Origin: Polyangium fumosum
GTDB lineage: Bacteria; Myxococcota_A; Polyangia; Polyangiales; Polyangiaceae
Direction of reading: 5' to 3'
DNA: 64,000 nt
NCBI RefSeq assembly: GCF_005144585.1
Contig: NZ_SSMQ01000011.1
Coordinates: forward strand, 156,391-220,390
Positions 1 through 7,814 of this stretch are shown piece after piece. Within the stretch, counting starts at the first letter, position 1; each line of letters opens with the position of its first letter. The notes beneath the pieces were generated by a model. That model saw only the letters and a program-made list of their open reading frames with translations. It was not told the origin of the DNA and made no database searches. The position numbers and the translations under genes were made by a program.

Positions 1-1548
1 CTCGTCGAGGATCGCGGGGTCGAACGCGCCGAGGCGGGCGCGGACGCGGACGCCCTGGTGGCGCAGGAGCGTGACGAGGCGCTCGACCTGCGTCTCCGCG
101 CGCGCCGCGACGACGACACGCATGCCGTGCTCCTGCCAAGCGAGGATGCGGCGCACGAGCGGATCGAGCGCGCCGGTTTTGCCCCGGGAAGCACGCGCGG
201 CCTTGATGGCGCGTTCGAGGTCGCCCTGATCGAAGGTGGCGAGCGAAGGTGCCTCCTCCGGCGCGACCTCGAAGCGCTCGAGGGAAGCAGGATCCGGCGC
301 GTCTCCGGCGATCCCGGTCCGATGGAGCGCGATGTGCGTGCGGCCCTCGATCCACGCGGCGATGCCGCCCTCGGTCTCGTAAAACGCGTCGAGCGGGAAG
401 TGCGCGTCGCGCGACTTGTGGGCGAGATCGGCCAGGGCGCGGCCGAGCTCGTCGCGCAAGGATCGCGTGATCGCCGCGGGATCTTCGAGCACGACGATGG
501 CGTCGTCGGGCAGGTACGAGGCGAGCGGAGCGAGGTCGAGGTACGCCGGGAGGAACCCTTCGGCCCCGAAGAACGTGCGACCACTCGTGACGTCGTCGAC
601 GAGGGCGCGCGCCTTCACCGAGGGTAGATCGACCGCGTCACACGCGGCCCGCGCGCGCTCGCGGGCGCGGGACTCGTTCTCGGGCGTGAGCACGGCCTCG
701 CGCGCCTGCGGGAGCCAGACCTCCTTGATGTCGGCGATCGTCTTCTGTCCTTCGGGGTCAAACGATTTGATCCCCATGACGAGGTCGCCGTAGAACTCGA
801 TGCGCGCGGGAAAACTCGCGTTCGGGGGCCAGACGTCGAGCAGGGCGCCACGCACGGCGAAGGTGCCGGGGTCCTCGACGAGGGGGCTCCGGACGTAGCC
901 GGCCTGCGCGAGCCTGCGGATCAAGGCGTCCCGCTCGATCTCCTGCTCGGTCACGACGAGCTCGGCGTGTTCGAGGACCTCCGGCTGCGGGACGACCTTG
1001 CGGGCGAGGGCGGAGACGGGACAGACGAGCGCGCGCCAAGGCAGATCCACGGCGAGGTGGAAGAGCGCGGCGAGGCGGGCCTCGGCGCCGCGGCGATCGG
1101 GGTTCACGTCGGCGTAGGGGCTCGACTCGTTCGGCGGGAAGAGCAGGACCTCGCCGAGCGTGGTCTTGCCCGCGTCCGGCTCCTCGGCATCCGCGCCGGC
1201 GAGGAGGAACGAAGCGTCGGCGTGGAGGGCGCGCGCGGCTTCGAGATCGGCCGTGACGGCGATGATCTTTCGGCGCGTCGTTTTCGCGAGGGCGCGGAGG
1301 ACGAGCGCGGTGGCGCCGCCCGCGACGGAGACGACGTGGATCGTGGGGCCCTTCGCGCCGAGGATGCGCGTGGCGAGATCCCGCGTGGTGGTGATCGGGC
1401 GATCGAGCGGGAGCTCGTAGGAGGGGAGGGGCTCGACCGGCGTTATTTCGGGGCGATCGAGCTCGACGTCGAGGGCCTCGACACCGGCGATCTCGCCGAG
1501 GGAAGCGCGGAGCTCTGCGCCTCTGGTTGCCTTTTCGGTCGCGGGCAT
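1..1548 (-). CDS. mfd: Transcription-repair coupling factor Mfd, N-terminal 516 codons (gene runs off the left edge)
   Basis: Mfd is the ATP-dependent DNA translocase that removes RNA polymerase stalled at lesions and recruits UvrA for transcription-coupled repair. My own translation of the minus strand from ATG at 1548 gives an uninterrupted frame to base 1. It shows the UvrB-like N-terminal module: the segment PNESSPYADVNPDRR around residue 150, where the family has its E-x-x-P-Y-x-x-x-S-P-D motif, and later VEDPGTFAVRGALLDVWPP followed by RIEFYGD, which is the typical VxxPGEFAVRGGILDVFPP...RIEFFGD block. The RNAP-interaction and helicase domains lie beyond the window. An in-frame GTG sits 21 bp upstream, so the start could be slightly earlier. 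Family assignment is confident; only the 5' third to half is visible. Confidence 0.9.
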   Translation of the reverse strand, partial: MPATEKATRGAELRASLGEIAGVEALDVELDRPEITPVEPLPSYELPLDRPITTTRDLATRILGAKGPTIHVVSVAGGATALVLRALAKTTRRKIIAVTADLEAARALHADASFLLAGADAEEPDAGKTTLGEVLLFPPNESSPYADVNPDRRGAEARLAALFHLAVDLPWRALVCPVSALARKVVPQPEVLEHAELVVTEQEIERDALIRRLAQAGYVRSPLVEDPGTFAVRGALLDVWPPNASFPARIEFYGDLVMGIKSFDPEGQKTIADIKEVWLPQAREAVLTPENESRARERARAACDAVDLPSVKARALVDDVTSGRTFFGAEGFLPAYLDLAPLASYLPDDAIVVLEDPAAITRSLRDELGRALADLAHKSRDAHFPLDAFYETEGGIAAWIEGRTHIALHRTGIAGDAPDPASLERFEVAPEEAPSLATFDQGDLERAIKAARASRGKTGALDPLVRRILAWQEHGMRVVVAARAETQVERLVTLLRHQGVRVRARLGAFDPAILDE

Positions 1549-1583
1549 CGTTCGCCGCGGGTGTAGCACGAAGCGTGCGGGAA

Positions 1584-2633
1584 CTACGGAGCCGAGATGT
1601 ACGCCTCGGCCACCCAATACTGCTCGCCGTTGCTCATCGTCACGAAGTACTGACCTTGTGAGATTTGCGCGACCGTCCCCGGGTACTTGTTTCCGTCCGA
1701 CCACGCGACGAGCACGGCCGATCCGACGCCTGGTTTGGACAGGCTCTTGCCGAACGAATCGAGCGCGTGGCCGAGCTTGTCGAACCCGCTCTTGAGCGCG
1801 CCGCCGACGGCCTTGGCCGCATCGGTGGCCTCTTGCTCCAGGGTCTTCGGTTGTTGCACCGGAGCGGCTGTGGGAACGGCAGCGGGCGCGGCCGCGGGCT
1901 CGGCCGCGGGGACGGCCGCGGGCTCGGGTGTAGGAACGGCCGCGGGAGCGGGAACGGCAGCGAGCGCAGGCGCGGGAATGGAGGCGAGCGCGGGCGCGGG
2001 CGCAGGAACGGCAGCGAGCGCGGGCGCAGGAACGGCAGCGAGCGCAGGCGCAGGAATGGAGGCGGGCGCGGGTTCACTCGCGGGAGCCGCGGGGGCCTCC
2101 GAGGGGGGCGCGTAGGCCGTGGCTTGCGTGCCGATCAGCGTGGCGAACGTGGCAATGGGGCGACGCTCACCGCCGCGGTGCAGGCGCAAGAGTTCCTGCT
2201 CGACGGCGCAGACGTACGCGACGAACTGCTGCATGTCGCGGGACATCGCGGCGTTCCAGTGGAACGCGATCTGCGTGTAGCGGAAGAGATCCAGGTCCTG
2301 GCGCGCGAGCGTGGACGAGAGGCCTGCGTGCATGATCTGCGCGGAGAGCTCGACGTACTCCTCGAACGAGAGCGCGGGGGCGGCGCCCTTGGCGCGGCCG
2401 AGCGCGGCCTGATAGGCCGGGACGAAGCGCACGGCGACGGCGCCGCCGAGCGCGGGATCCTCGAGCCGCGCGAGCCAGCCCGCATGCGCGGCGAGCCAGT
2501 CCTCGCGGGAGACGTTCTTCGATTGCACGACACGCGCGCAGGCGTCGGCGTCGTCGGGGTGATCCGCGCAGAGGGCGCGAAGCTCGGCGTATTGCTCCAG
2601 CGTGAGGCCGGCGATGGGCGCGAGGGGATCCAT
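1584..2633 (-). CDS. Uncharacterised protein with Ala/Pro repeat linker and C-terminal SH3/Tudor-like domain
   Basis: 349 residues, no signal peptide or membrane segment. Residues 1-155 contain two related helical units of about 65 residues, each opening with a pattern like LTLEQYAELRAL or LSFEEYVELSAQ. Residues about 165-260 are low-complexity Ala/Pro with an imperfect eight-residue repeat of the type IPAPALAA/VPAPALAA. Residues 262-295 form an amphipathic helix. The last 50 residues (AVLVAWSDGNKYPGTV...FVTMSNGEQYWV) look like a small beta-barrel of the SH3/Tudor type. The gene lies 35 bp upstream of mfd on the same strand and may be co-transcribed with it. I cannot assign a function; a scaffold or nucleic-acid or protein adaptor is only a guess. 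Confidence 0.7.
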   Translation of the reverse strand: MDPLAPIAGLTLEQYAELRALCADHPDDADACARVVQSKNVSREDWLAAHAGWLARLEDPALGGAVAVRFVPAYQAALGRAKGAAPALSFEEYVELSAQIMHAGLSSTLARQDLDLFRYTQIAFHWNAAMSRDMQQFVAYVCAVEQELLRLHRGGERRPIATFATLIGTQATAYAPPSEAPAAPASEPAPASIPAPALAAVPAPALAAVPAPAPALASIPAPALAAVPAPAAVPTPEPAAVPAAEPAAAPAAVPTAAPVQQPKTLEQEATDAAKAVGGALKSGFDKLGHALDSFGKSLSKPGVGSAVLVAWSDGNKYPGTVAQISQGQYFVTMSNGEQYWVAEAYISAP

Positions 2634-2743
2634 GCGCGCCGAGGGAAGCCGGGGTGCGGCGAGGGGTCAAGGGGAAGCAAAACCCCGTCGAGGTGGCAGA
2701 CCGGCCCTCGCAATGGCCACGGGGGCCCGCAATCGCGAGGGGC

Positions 2744-3127
2744 TCAATTCAACGTCTCGCCCCCGCCGTCCCCACGTCCCGCCCCGAAAATCGCCTCCCA
2801 GTTTGCCCGGTACGCGTCCGTCGCGACCTGCGCCGGGCCCGATCGGGGCGCCTCCGAGGGCCTCGGGCTCTTCACGAGCACCTCGACGTCGTAGAGACGC
2901 TCGTGCTCTTTGCGTTGCGACAGCTTCACGACGTCGCCGTGCACCGGCGCGCCTTCGCGCATGTTCCGGATCGCGCCGAGCTCCACGTTGCCCTCGCGCA
3001 GCCGCAGCACGTGGTAGCCCTGTCCGTCGGACATCGGGCTGTGGATCATCACCACGTCCTCGGCCTTCGTCTCCGTCGCCTCGCTCGGGGCGGACGGCTG
3101 CTCGGGCGCTTCGGGCTCGTCACTCAC
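2744..3127 (-). CDS. Small uncharacterised protein
   Basis: 127 residues starting with GTG at 3127; no convincing Shine-Dalgarno sequence is visible. The N-terminus (about 25 residues) is acidic and Pro/Glu rich. The centre (residues about 25-85: VVMIHSPMSDGQGYHVLRLR...VHGDVVKLSQR...YDVEVLV) is predicted mostly beta and looks folded. The C-terminus ends in a Gly-rich tail after a short helix. No signal peptide or membrane segment. It precedes the Ala/Pro-repeat protein by 110 bp on the same strand. I do not recognise the family beyond a likely conserved myxobacterial small protein. Confidence 0.6.
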   Translation of the reverse strand: MSDEPEAPEQPSAPSEATETKAEDVVMIHSPMSDGQGYHVLRLREGNVELGAIRNMREGAPVHGDVVKLSQRKEHERLYDVEVLVKSPRPSEAPRSGPAQVATDAYRANWEAIFGAGRGDGGGETLN

Positions 3128-3210
3128 ACGCGGAGCTTGTCACGTTTCGGGCAGATCGCAGCCGCGATGCGCCCCGGCCTCGCTCGGAGAGGCCGAGCAC
3201 ATTCGCAGCG

Positions 3211-3579
3211 TTACGCACCGAGCAGGGCCGCTTCGTAGCCCGTGCCCATCGAACCGTCCGCGTGGAAGAGGCCTTTCGCCGTCGCCTCGTCGATGGCCTC
3301 GAGCAAGCGCGCGAAGCGGGCGATGCCGCTCTTGCGCAGGAGGAGCGTGCCGCGGCCGCGTTGACGCGCGAGCTTGCGCGCGAGCAGGACGGCGCCGTGG
3401 CTGTTCGTCTCCGTCACGATCACGATGAGCTGGCAGCGCTCCACGAGCCCCTCGAGCGACTGCGCCCCCCGGCCCCGCACGTCGCCCCGGTGATATTCGA
3501 GCTCGTGCCCGGCCGCCTTCGCGAGCCGCTCCAGTTGCACCTCGTAACGCTCGACTCCCCCGATCCAACCAATGCGCAT
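3211..3579 (-). CDS. DUF2325 family protein
   Basis: 122 residues. The start was set at ATG 3579 because GAGGAGG lies at the right distance upstream and the conserved opening MRIGWIGGVER begins there; a longer frame upstream has no ribosome binding site. DUF2325 proteins are small Rossmann-like proteins of unknown biochemical role. Typical features here are the initial GWIGGVERYE, the YHRGDVRGRG segment, the strand LIVIVTETNSHGAVL and the LLLRKSGIARF segment. Two perfect palindromes (3637-3650 and 3695-3718) lie in the upstream region shared with the divergent PilZ gene and are candidates for regulator binding. Confidence 0.7.
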   Translation of the reverse strand: MRIGWIGGVERYEVQLERLAKAAGHELEYHRGDVRGRGAQSLEGLVERCQLIVIVTETNSHGAVLLARKLARQRGRGTLLLRKSGIARFARLLEAIDEATAKGLFHADGSMGTGYEAALLGA

Positions 3580-3636
3580 GGGGCCTCCTCGACGGCCACC
3601 GCCGAGAAGCACCTCGGTGCTCCCGGTGGCCGACTG

Positions 3637-3650
3637 TCCGCTATAGCGGA
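3637..3650. promoter_or_regulatory. Perfect 14-bp palindrome between divergent genes
   Basis: TCCGCTATAGCGGA reads the same on both strands. It lies 58 bp upstream of the DUF2325 start and about 270 bp upstream of the PilZ-protein start, in an AT-richer patch of an otherwise GC-rich region. A dimeric regulator operator overlapping a promoter is the simplest reading; the central CTATAG could also be part of a -10 element. No regulator gene is adjacent. Confidence 0.4.
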
Positions 3651-3694
3651 TGATCTAAGGTTCCGTAGCGGGACTGTCCAGGCCTTTCCGTCGT

Positions 3695-3718
3695 CATCAC
3701 GGAAAATAGTCCGTGATG
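3695..3718. promoter_or_regulatory. Perfect 9-bp inverted repeat with 6-bp spacer
   Basis: CATCACGGA, six bases AAATAG, then TCCGTGATG. Neither side is followed by a T-run, so an operator is more likely than an intrinsic terminator. Together with the palindrome at 3637-3650 it forms a cluster of dyads in the divergent intergenic region 3580-3922. The rest of that region (3719-3922) is GC-rich with no other signal I can support. Confidence 0.4.
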
Positions 3719-3922
3719 GCGGAGCCTGGACCCAACCCCTGCGCCCTGCCTCGGGCGCCGGTCTCGTCCGCGCTTCGGGACAACCTGCGCGGGGGCGGTT
3801 TCTTCCCGCCACGCAAACTTGGCCCTCTTCCTCGGGGTGACTTAGTCGGGGCGAAAGCGAGTGAGCCGCGTGGGGCGCGGCGGGGACGGGGTCTGTCACG
3901 TCTCCACCCCTGGAGGATTGTC

Positions 3923-6121
3923 ATGAGCATGCGAGGCGCAGAGGACTCCGCGGAAGGCACGAACGGCCGGGCAAACACGACGGCCACGCCCGGGACGCCC
4001 GGGACGCCGGACCGGCGCGCGGGCCATCACCGGGTCCACTTCGAGGCGCTGGTGGCCGTGGGCGAGGCCAAGGGCAGCGGCGGCTTCGAGGCCGAGTCGA
4101 TCGACGTCTCGCCCGAAGGCATGCGCCTGCGCACGGCCTACCTCCCGCAGCTCGGCGATCGGCTCGTGTGCCGGTTCGAAGGCGACGCGGGCGAGGTGGT
4201 CGCCGACGGCGAGGTGACCTGGCGCCGCGAAGCGCCCCGCGGCGGCGAGTTCGGCCTGCGCTTCGTGGGCTTCGACAACCCCGACGCCGAGGCGACGCTG
4301 CGCAGCCTGTGCCAGGAGCTCGGCGGGACGACCGAAGGGAGCAGCGGGATCGGCGCGATGGGGATCCCCGGGACACGCGTGCGTCTGCACATCGATGGGC
4401 TCGGCTCGCCGATGAAGGCGCGGGTGCGGGAAGCCGCGGGCGGCGAGGTGCTCGTGGGCTCGAACCTGGAGTTCCTCAAGGTGGGCCGGTCGCTGGAGCT
4501 CGAAGACATGGACCACGGCGACAAACGCGCCGCGAGGGTCGACGCCGTGAAGGTGGAGGTCGACCCGGCGACGAAGGTGCCGCAGCTCGTGGTGTCGCTG
4601 AGCTTCGGCGAGGCGAAGGAGTCGAAGAAGGCCGTCGCCGCGGCGAAGGAGCCGGAGAAGGCGGTCGCGTCGAAGGCGCCGGAGAAGGAGTCGAGCAAGG
4701 AAGCTCCGTCCCTCGGGCTCGGCGCGCTGATCAAGCGCACGACGCCGGGCGTGGGTCCGGCCACGAAGACGGAAGTCAGCGCGGGGAGCGGCGAGGCCAA
4801 GGAGGCCAAGGAGGCCAAGGAGAAGGAGGCTCGCGCCGAGCTTCTCTCATCGCCGGTCGTGCCCTCGCGTGCGCGGACGCAGGAGATGCGGTCGACGCCG
4901 CCGGCCACGCGGCCGAGCGCGTCGACCGAGTCCGCAGCGCTGCGCACGACGAACGAGGAGGAGAACGACGAGGTGGCCGAGGCGAACGATCCGTCGCTGG
5001 ATTCGCCCGCGATCGGCGCGAAGAAGGATTTTTCCGCGGCGCTGCGCGGGGCGACCGAGAAGGCGAAGGGCGCGACGAAGGCGGCGTTCGGCGCGATCGG
5101 TCCGGCGGTGGGCGGGATCGGGACGCGCGCGAAGGACGCGATGTCGGGCCTGTTCACGGCGATCCGGAAGCGGCGCGGCGAGGAGGCGGCCGAGGCGACG
5201 GACGGTCAAGCGATGCGGCGGACGACCGCAGCGCCGCCGACGGGCGCGTTGCGCGCAGCCGGCAAGAAGCTCGTGCGCGACAAGGAAGAGGCGGAGACGA
5301 GCGAGGCGGCGCCGAAGGCCCGATCGAGCCGGAAAGCCGCGCTCATGGGCAGCGCGCTCGGGCTCGCCGCGGTGCTCGTCGTGGTGGGCGGGATCCGGCT
5401 GCTCGGCGCGTCGCGCGCAGCGGCGCCGGCCGATCCGCAAGGCATGGCGGCGAACGCCGCGGGATCGGCCGCAGCGCTGCCCGCGCCGACGGCGGCGAAC
5501 GTGGCGGCCGGGGATCCGAACGCCGTGCCGAACGTGAACGTGCCGCTCTTCGGGGCGACGCCGCTCTCGACGACGGAGCCGGTGCCAGCGATGCCGACGC
5601 AGCCCGACGGGACGGTCGCGCAAGTGCCGCCGGCCGGGTCCGAGGGCGACGGCGCGCAGGCCGCCGCGGCGGACGACGGCGAAGGCGAAGGCGACGCGGA
5701 CGAGGCGGAGACACAAGGCGACGGCAAGCAGTACGGCAAGGGCAACGTGCGGAGCCCGATCGTGCTGAAGCTGAAGATGGACGGGCCGATCGAGACGGTG
5801 AACGGCGCGGCTGGCGCGATGGGCTTCACGGTCTCGCTGCCCGGCCGGCGCGCGCTCTCGTCGGCGACGGAGCTCGCGCGCAAGGACAAGCGGATCGCCT
5901 CGATCAACGTGGTGAACAACCCCGCGGGCGCGGAGATCAGCCTGCAGTTCAAGGACGGCGTGCCGGCCTACCTCGCGAAGGCGAAGGGCGACCGGCTCGA
6001 CATCGCGCTCGGCACCGACGCGAAGAAGAAGGTCGCGAAGGCGGGCGACAAGACGAAGAAGAAGAAGGCCGCGGACAAGAAGAAGGCCGCTGCTGCCAAG
6101 AAGCCGACGAAGAAGCCCTGA
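3923..6121 (+). CDS. PilZ-domain protein with a C-terminal transmembrane anchor and AMIN-like domain
   Basis: 732 residues from ATG 3923, chosen for the TGGAGG ribosome binding site and because the PilZ homology starts soon after; the frame is open further upstream without such support. Residues about 28-130 are a PilZ domain. The second c-di-GMP signature DVSPEG (61-66) is present, but the RxxxR box is irregular (RRAGHHR, 31-37), so ligand binding is uncertain. A second beta-rich, PilZ/YcgR-like domain spans about 145-235. A long charged Lys/Glu/Ala linker follows, then a transmembrane segment at about 474-495. After an acidic stretch comes a domain at about 611-702 (VLKLKMDGP...ISLQFKDGVPAYLA...LDIALG) resembling AMIN domains, and a Lys-rich tail. 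Topology suggests cytoplasmic sensing coupled to a periplasmic, perhaps peptidoglycan-contacting, module. Function is inferred only. Confidence 0.75.
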   Translation: MSMRGAEDSAEGTNGRANTTATPGTPGTPDRRAGHHRVHFEALVAVGEAKGSGGFEAESIDVSPEGMRLRTAYLPQLGDRLVCRFEGDAGEVVADGEVTWRREAPRGGEFGLRFVGFDNPDAEATLRSLCQELGGTTEGSSGIGAMGIPGTRVRLHIDGLGSPMKARVREAAGGEVLVGSNLEFLKVGRSLELEDMDHGDKRAARVDAVKVEVDPATKVPQLVVSLSFGEAKESKKAVAAAKEPEKAVASKAPEKESSKEAPSLGLGALIKRTTPGVGPATKTEVSAGSGEAKEAKEAKEKEARAELLSSPVVPSRARTQEMRSTPPATRPSASTESAALRTTNEEENDEVAEANDPSLDSPAIGAKKDFSAALRGATEKAKGATKAAFGAIGPAVGGIGTRAKDAMSGLFTAIRKRRGEEAAEATDGQAMRRTTAAPPTGALRAAGKKLVRDKEEAETSEAAPKARSSRKAALMGSALGLAAVLVVVGGIRLLGASRAAAPADPQGMAANAAGSAAALPAPTAANVAAGDPNAVPNVNVPLFGATPLSTTEPVPAMPTQPDGTVAQVPPAGSEGDGAQAAAADDGEGEGDADEAETQGDGKQYGKGNVRSPIVLKLKMDGPIETVNGAAGAMGFTVSLPGRRALSSATELARKDKRIASINVVNNPAGAEISLQFKDGVPAYLAKAKGDRLDIALGTDAKKKVAKAGDKTKKKKAADKKKAAAAKKPTKKP

Positions 6122-6139
6122 ACGAAGCCCCTCCCCAGA

Positions 6140-7741
6140 TCAGCGCGGCGCCGGACGGGTTTCGGCGCCGCTTTTTCTTTCGAAGATGCACCAGGCCCCG
6201 CCGTTGCGGAGCTTGATCGGCTCGGCCACGACGAACTGCGTGCGCAGCTCGCTACTCGCGTGGAGCGTGCGGGACGAGGGGACCGTGGGGCTCTTGCAGT
6301 CGACGGTCGAGGAGATGATCACCACGTAGCGCGGGTCGCGCGCGAAGATCGCGTCGGCGTATCCCGCGCCCGTCTTGTTCGTGTAGCCGCCCGGGAGGCG
6401 CGCGATCTCGGGCGCGAGCAGGCCGAGCATGTCGACGACGGGAAAGCCCGTCGCGTAGCCGACGTAGCCGATGTCGGCGATGGCGACGGGCCCGGGGTTT
6501 CCGCGCGCCGAGAGCCACGCCGCGGTCCGGCCGCCGGCGTCGTCCCAGAAGGCTTTGTCCTTTTCGAAGATGTCGCGCTGCGCTTGCCGCAGCGAACCCA
6601 CGCGCGTGAAGCCCACGAGGATCATGAACAGGGCGACCGCGAGCGCCACGGCCCGCTCCCTGCGCTCGGCGACGGTGCGCACGACGGCGTCGATGAGCAA
6701 GAACGCGAAGGGCTCGGCGGGCGCGAGGAAGCGGTAGTACGGCATCCAGTCGCCACCGACGAGGAGCACGTAGAGGCCGAAGGTGAGGGCGATGGCAGCG
6801 ACGGCGAGCCCGTCGCGTCGCTTGCGGACGACGAAGACCACGATCGCGGCGATCCCGGCCCAGAGCGCGGGCCCGGCGTGCATCGCGTAGCGGCGCAGGT
6901 AGTCGAGGCCGCCGTGGAGCTGCTGGTTCATGTCGCCCGTCTTCGCGGTGAGCGTGTTGGGGAAGAAGCCGCCGTAGTAGAGGCGGCGGAACGCGAGGTG
7001 CGCGAGGACGGGAACGGCGAAGGTGGCGAGGCGCGTGAGGCTCCGGCGGGAGAAGGGTTGGTCCGGGTGCCAGACGTAGAGCAGGAGGAGGAAGAGCGGC
7101 GCCTCGGGGCGGGTGAGGGCCGCGAGCGCGAAGAGCGGGCCCGACCAGGGGAAGACGTCGGCGTCGTCGTGCGCCTCGATGAGGAAGCGATCCGTGCCGA
7201 GGAGGACGAGCAGGACGAAGAGCGGCGACTCGAGGCCGAAGACGGCATACCCCGTCTGGAGGAAGCTCGAAGCGCAGAGCCACGTGGCGAGGCACGGCGA
7301 CCACCCGAGCGGCGCGAGCCTGCGCGCGATGCGGTAGACGGGGACGAGCGAGGCGCACGCGCAGACGACGCCGAGCACCTTCGCGGTGATCTCGGGGCGC
7401 GCGCCGAGCGTCGCGAAGACGCCGAGCAGCACGGTCCAGAGGAAGTTCGTGTACCCCTCGACGCGCTCGCCGAGGTTGTAGACGAGCCCGTGCCCCTCCG
7501 CGAAGTTCCGCGCGTAGCGGAAGGAGATGTACGCGTCGTCGATCGTGAAGCCCGCGACGCGGTAGGCGTTCGCGACGACGAGCATCATCGGCAGGACGAG
7601 ACCGAGCGCGAGGTGCGTGGGTTGGGAGAGCGGCGCGCCGCCGAGCCAGGCGCGGAAAGAGACAAGCGCGCTCGGCGGGGGGGCCTCGGGCGAGGCGGCG
7701 ACGGGGCCGTTTTCGCAGGTCGACATCGAGGAGCGGCCCAT
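6140..7741 (-). CDS. GT-C fold glycosyltransferase, AftB/PMT-like multispanning membrane protein
   Basis: 533 residues from ATG 7741 (ATG 7726 is an alternative). About ten hydrophobic segments alternate with short loops. The first large loop carries the GT-C acidic pair in FTIDDAYISFRYA, followed by HGLVYNLGERVEGYTNFLW, the signature shared with the mycobacterial arabinofuranosyltransferase AftB and related prenyl-phospho-sugar transferases. Later motifs are TRPEAPLF and GGDWMPYYRF. The C-terminal third is soluble and extracytoplasmic. The product probably moves a sugar from a polyprenyl phosphate onto an envelope glycan; donor and acceptor are unknown. It is divergently arranged, 73 bp apart, with a clear paralogue starting at 7815 that shares all these motifs. 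Confidence 0.8.
   Translation of the reverse strand: MGRSSMSTCENGPVAASPEAPPPSALVSFRAWLGGAPLSQPTHLALGLVLPMMLVVANAYRVAGFTIDDAYISFRYARNFAEGHGLVYNLGERVEGYTNFLWTVLLGVFATLGARPEITAKVLGVVCACASLVPVYRIARRLAPLGWSPCLATWLCASSFLQTGYAVFGLESPLFVLLVLLGTDRFLIEAHDDADVFPWSGPLFALAALTRPEAPLFLLLLYVWHPDQPFSRRSLTRLATFAVPVLAHLAFRRLYYGGFFPNTLTAKTGDMNQQLHGGLDYLRRYAMHAGPALWAGIAAIVVFVVRKRRDGLAVAAIALTFGLYVLLVGGDWMPYYRFLAPAEPFAFLLIDAVVRTVAERRERAVALAVALFMILVGFTRVGSLRQAQRDIFEKDKAFWDDAGGRTAAWLSARGNPGPVAIADIGYVGYATGFPVVDMLGLLAPEIARLPGGYTNKTGAGYADAIFARDPRYVVIISSTVDCKSPTVPSSRTLHASSELRTQFVVAEPIKLRNGGAWCIFERKSGAETRPAPR
6145..6181 (+). terminator. Rho-independent terminator of the PilZ gene, nested in the convergent gene
   Basis: GCGGCGCCG (6145-6153), a nine-base loop and CGGCGCCGC (6163-6171) form a perfect 9-bp stem followed by TTTTTCTTTC. 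It starts 23 bp after the PilZ-gene stop. It lies inside the last codons of the convergent glycosyltransferase gene that ends at 6140, so both requirements constrain this sequence. Confidence 0.8.
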
Positions 7742-7814
7742 ACCTGGCCTTCGTCGCGGCGGAAAGCACGGCGACGCTTGCCAAGACCGGGCCCGACGGT
7801 GGTATGGCCGTGGC

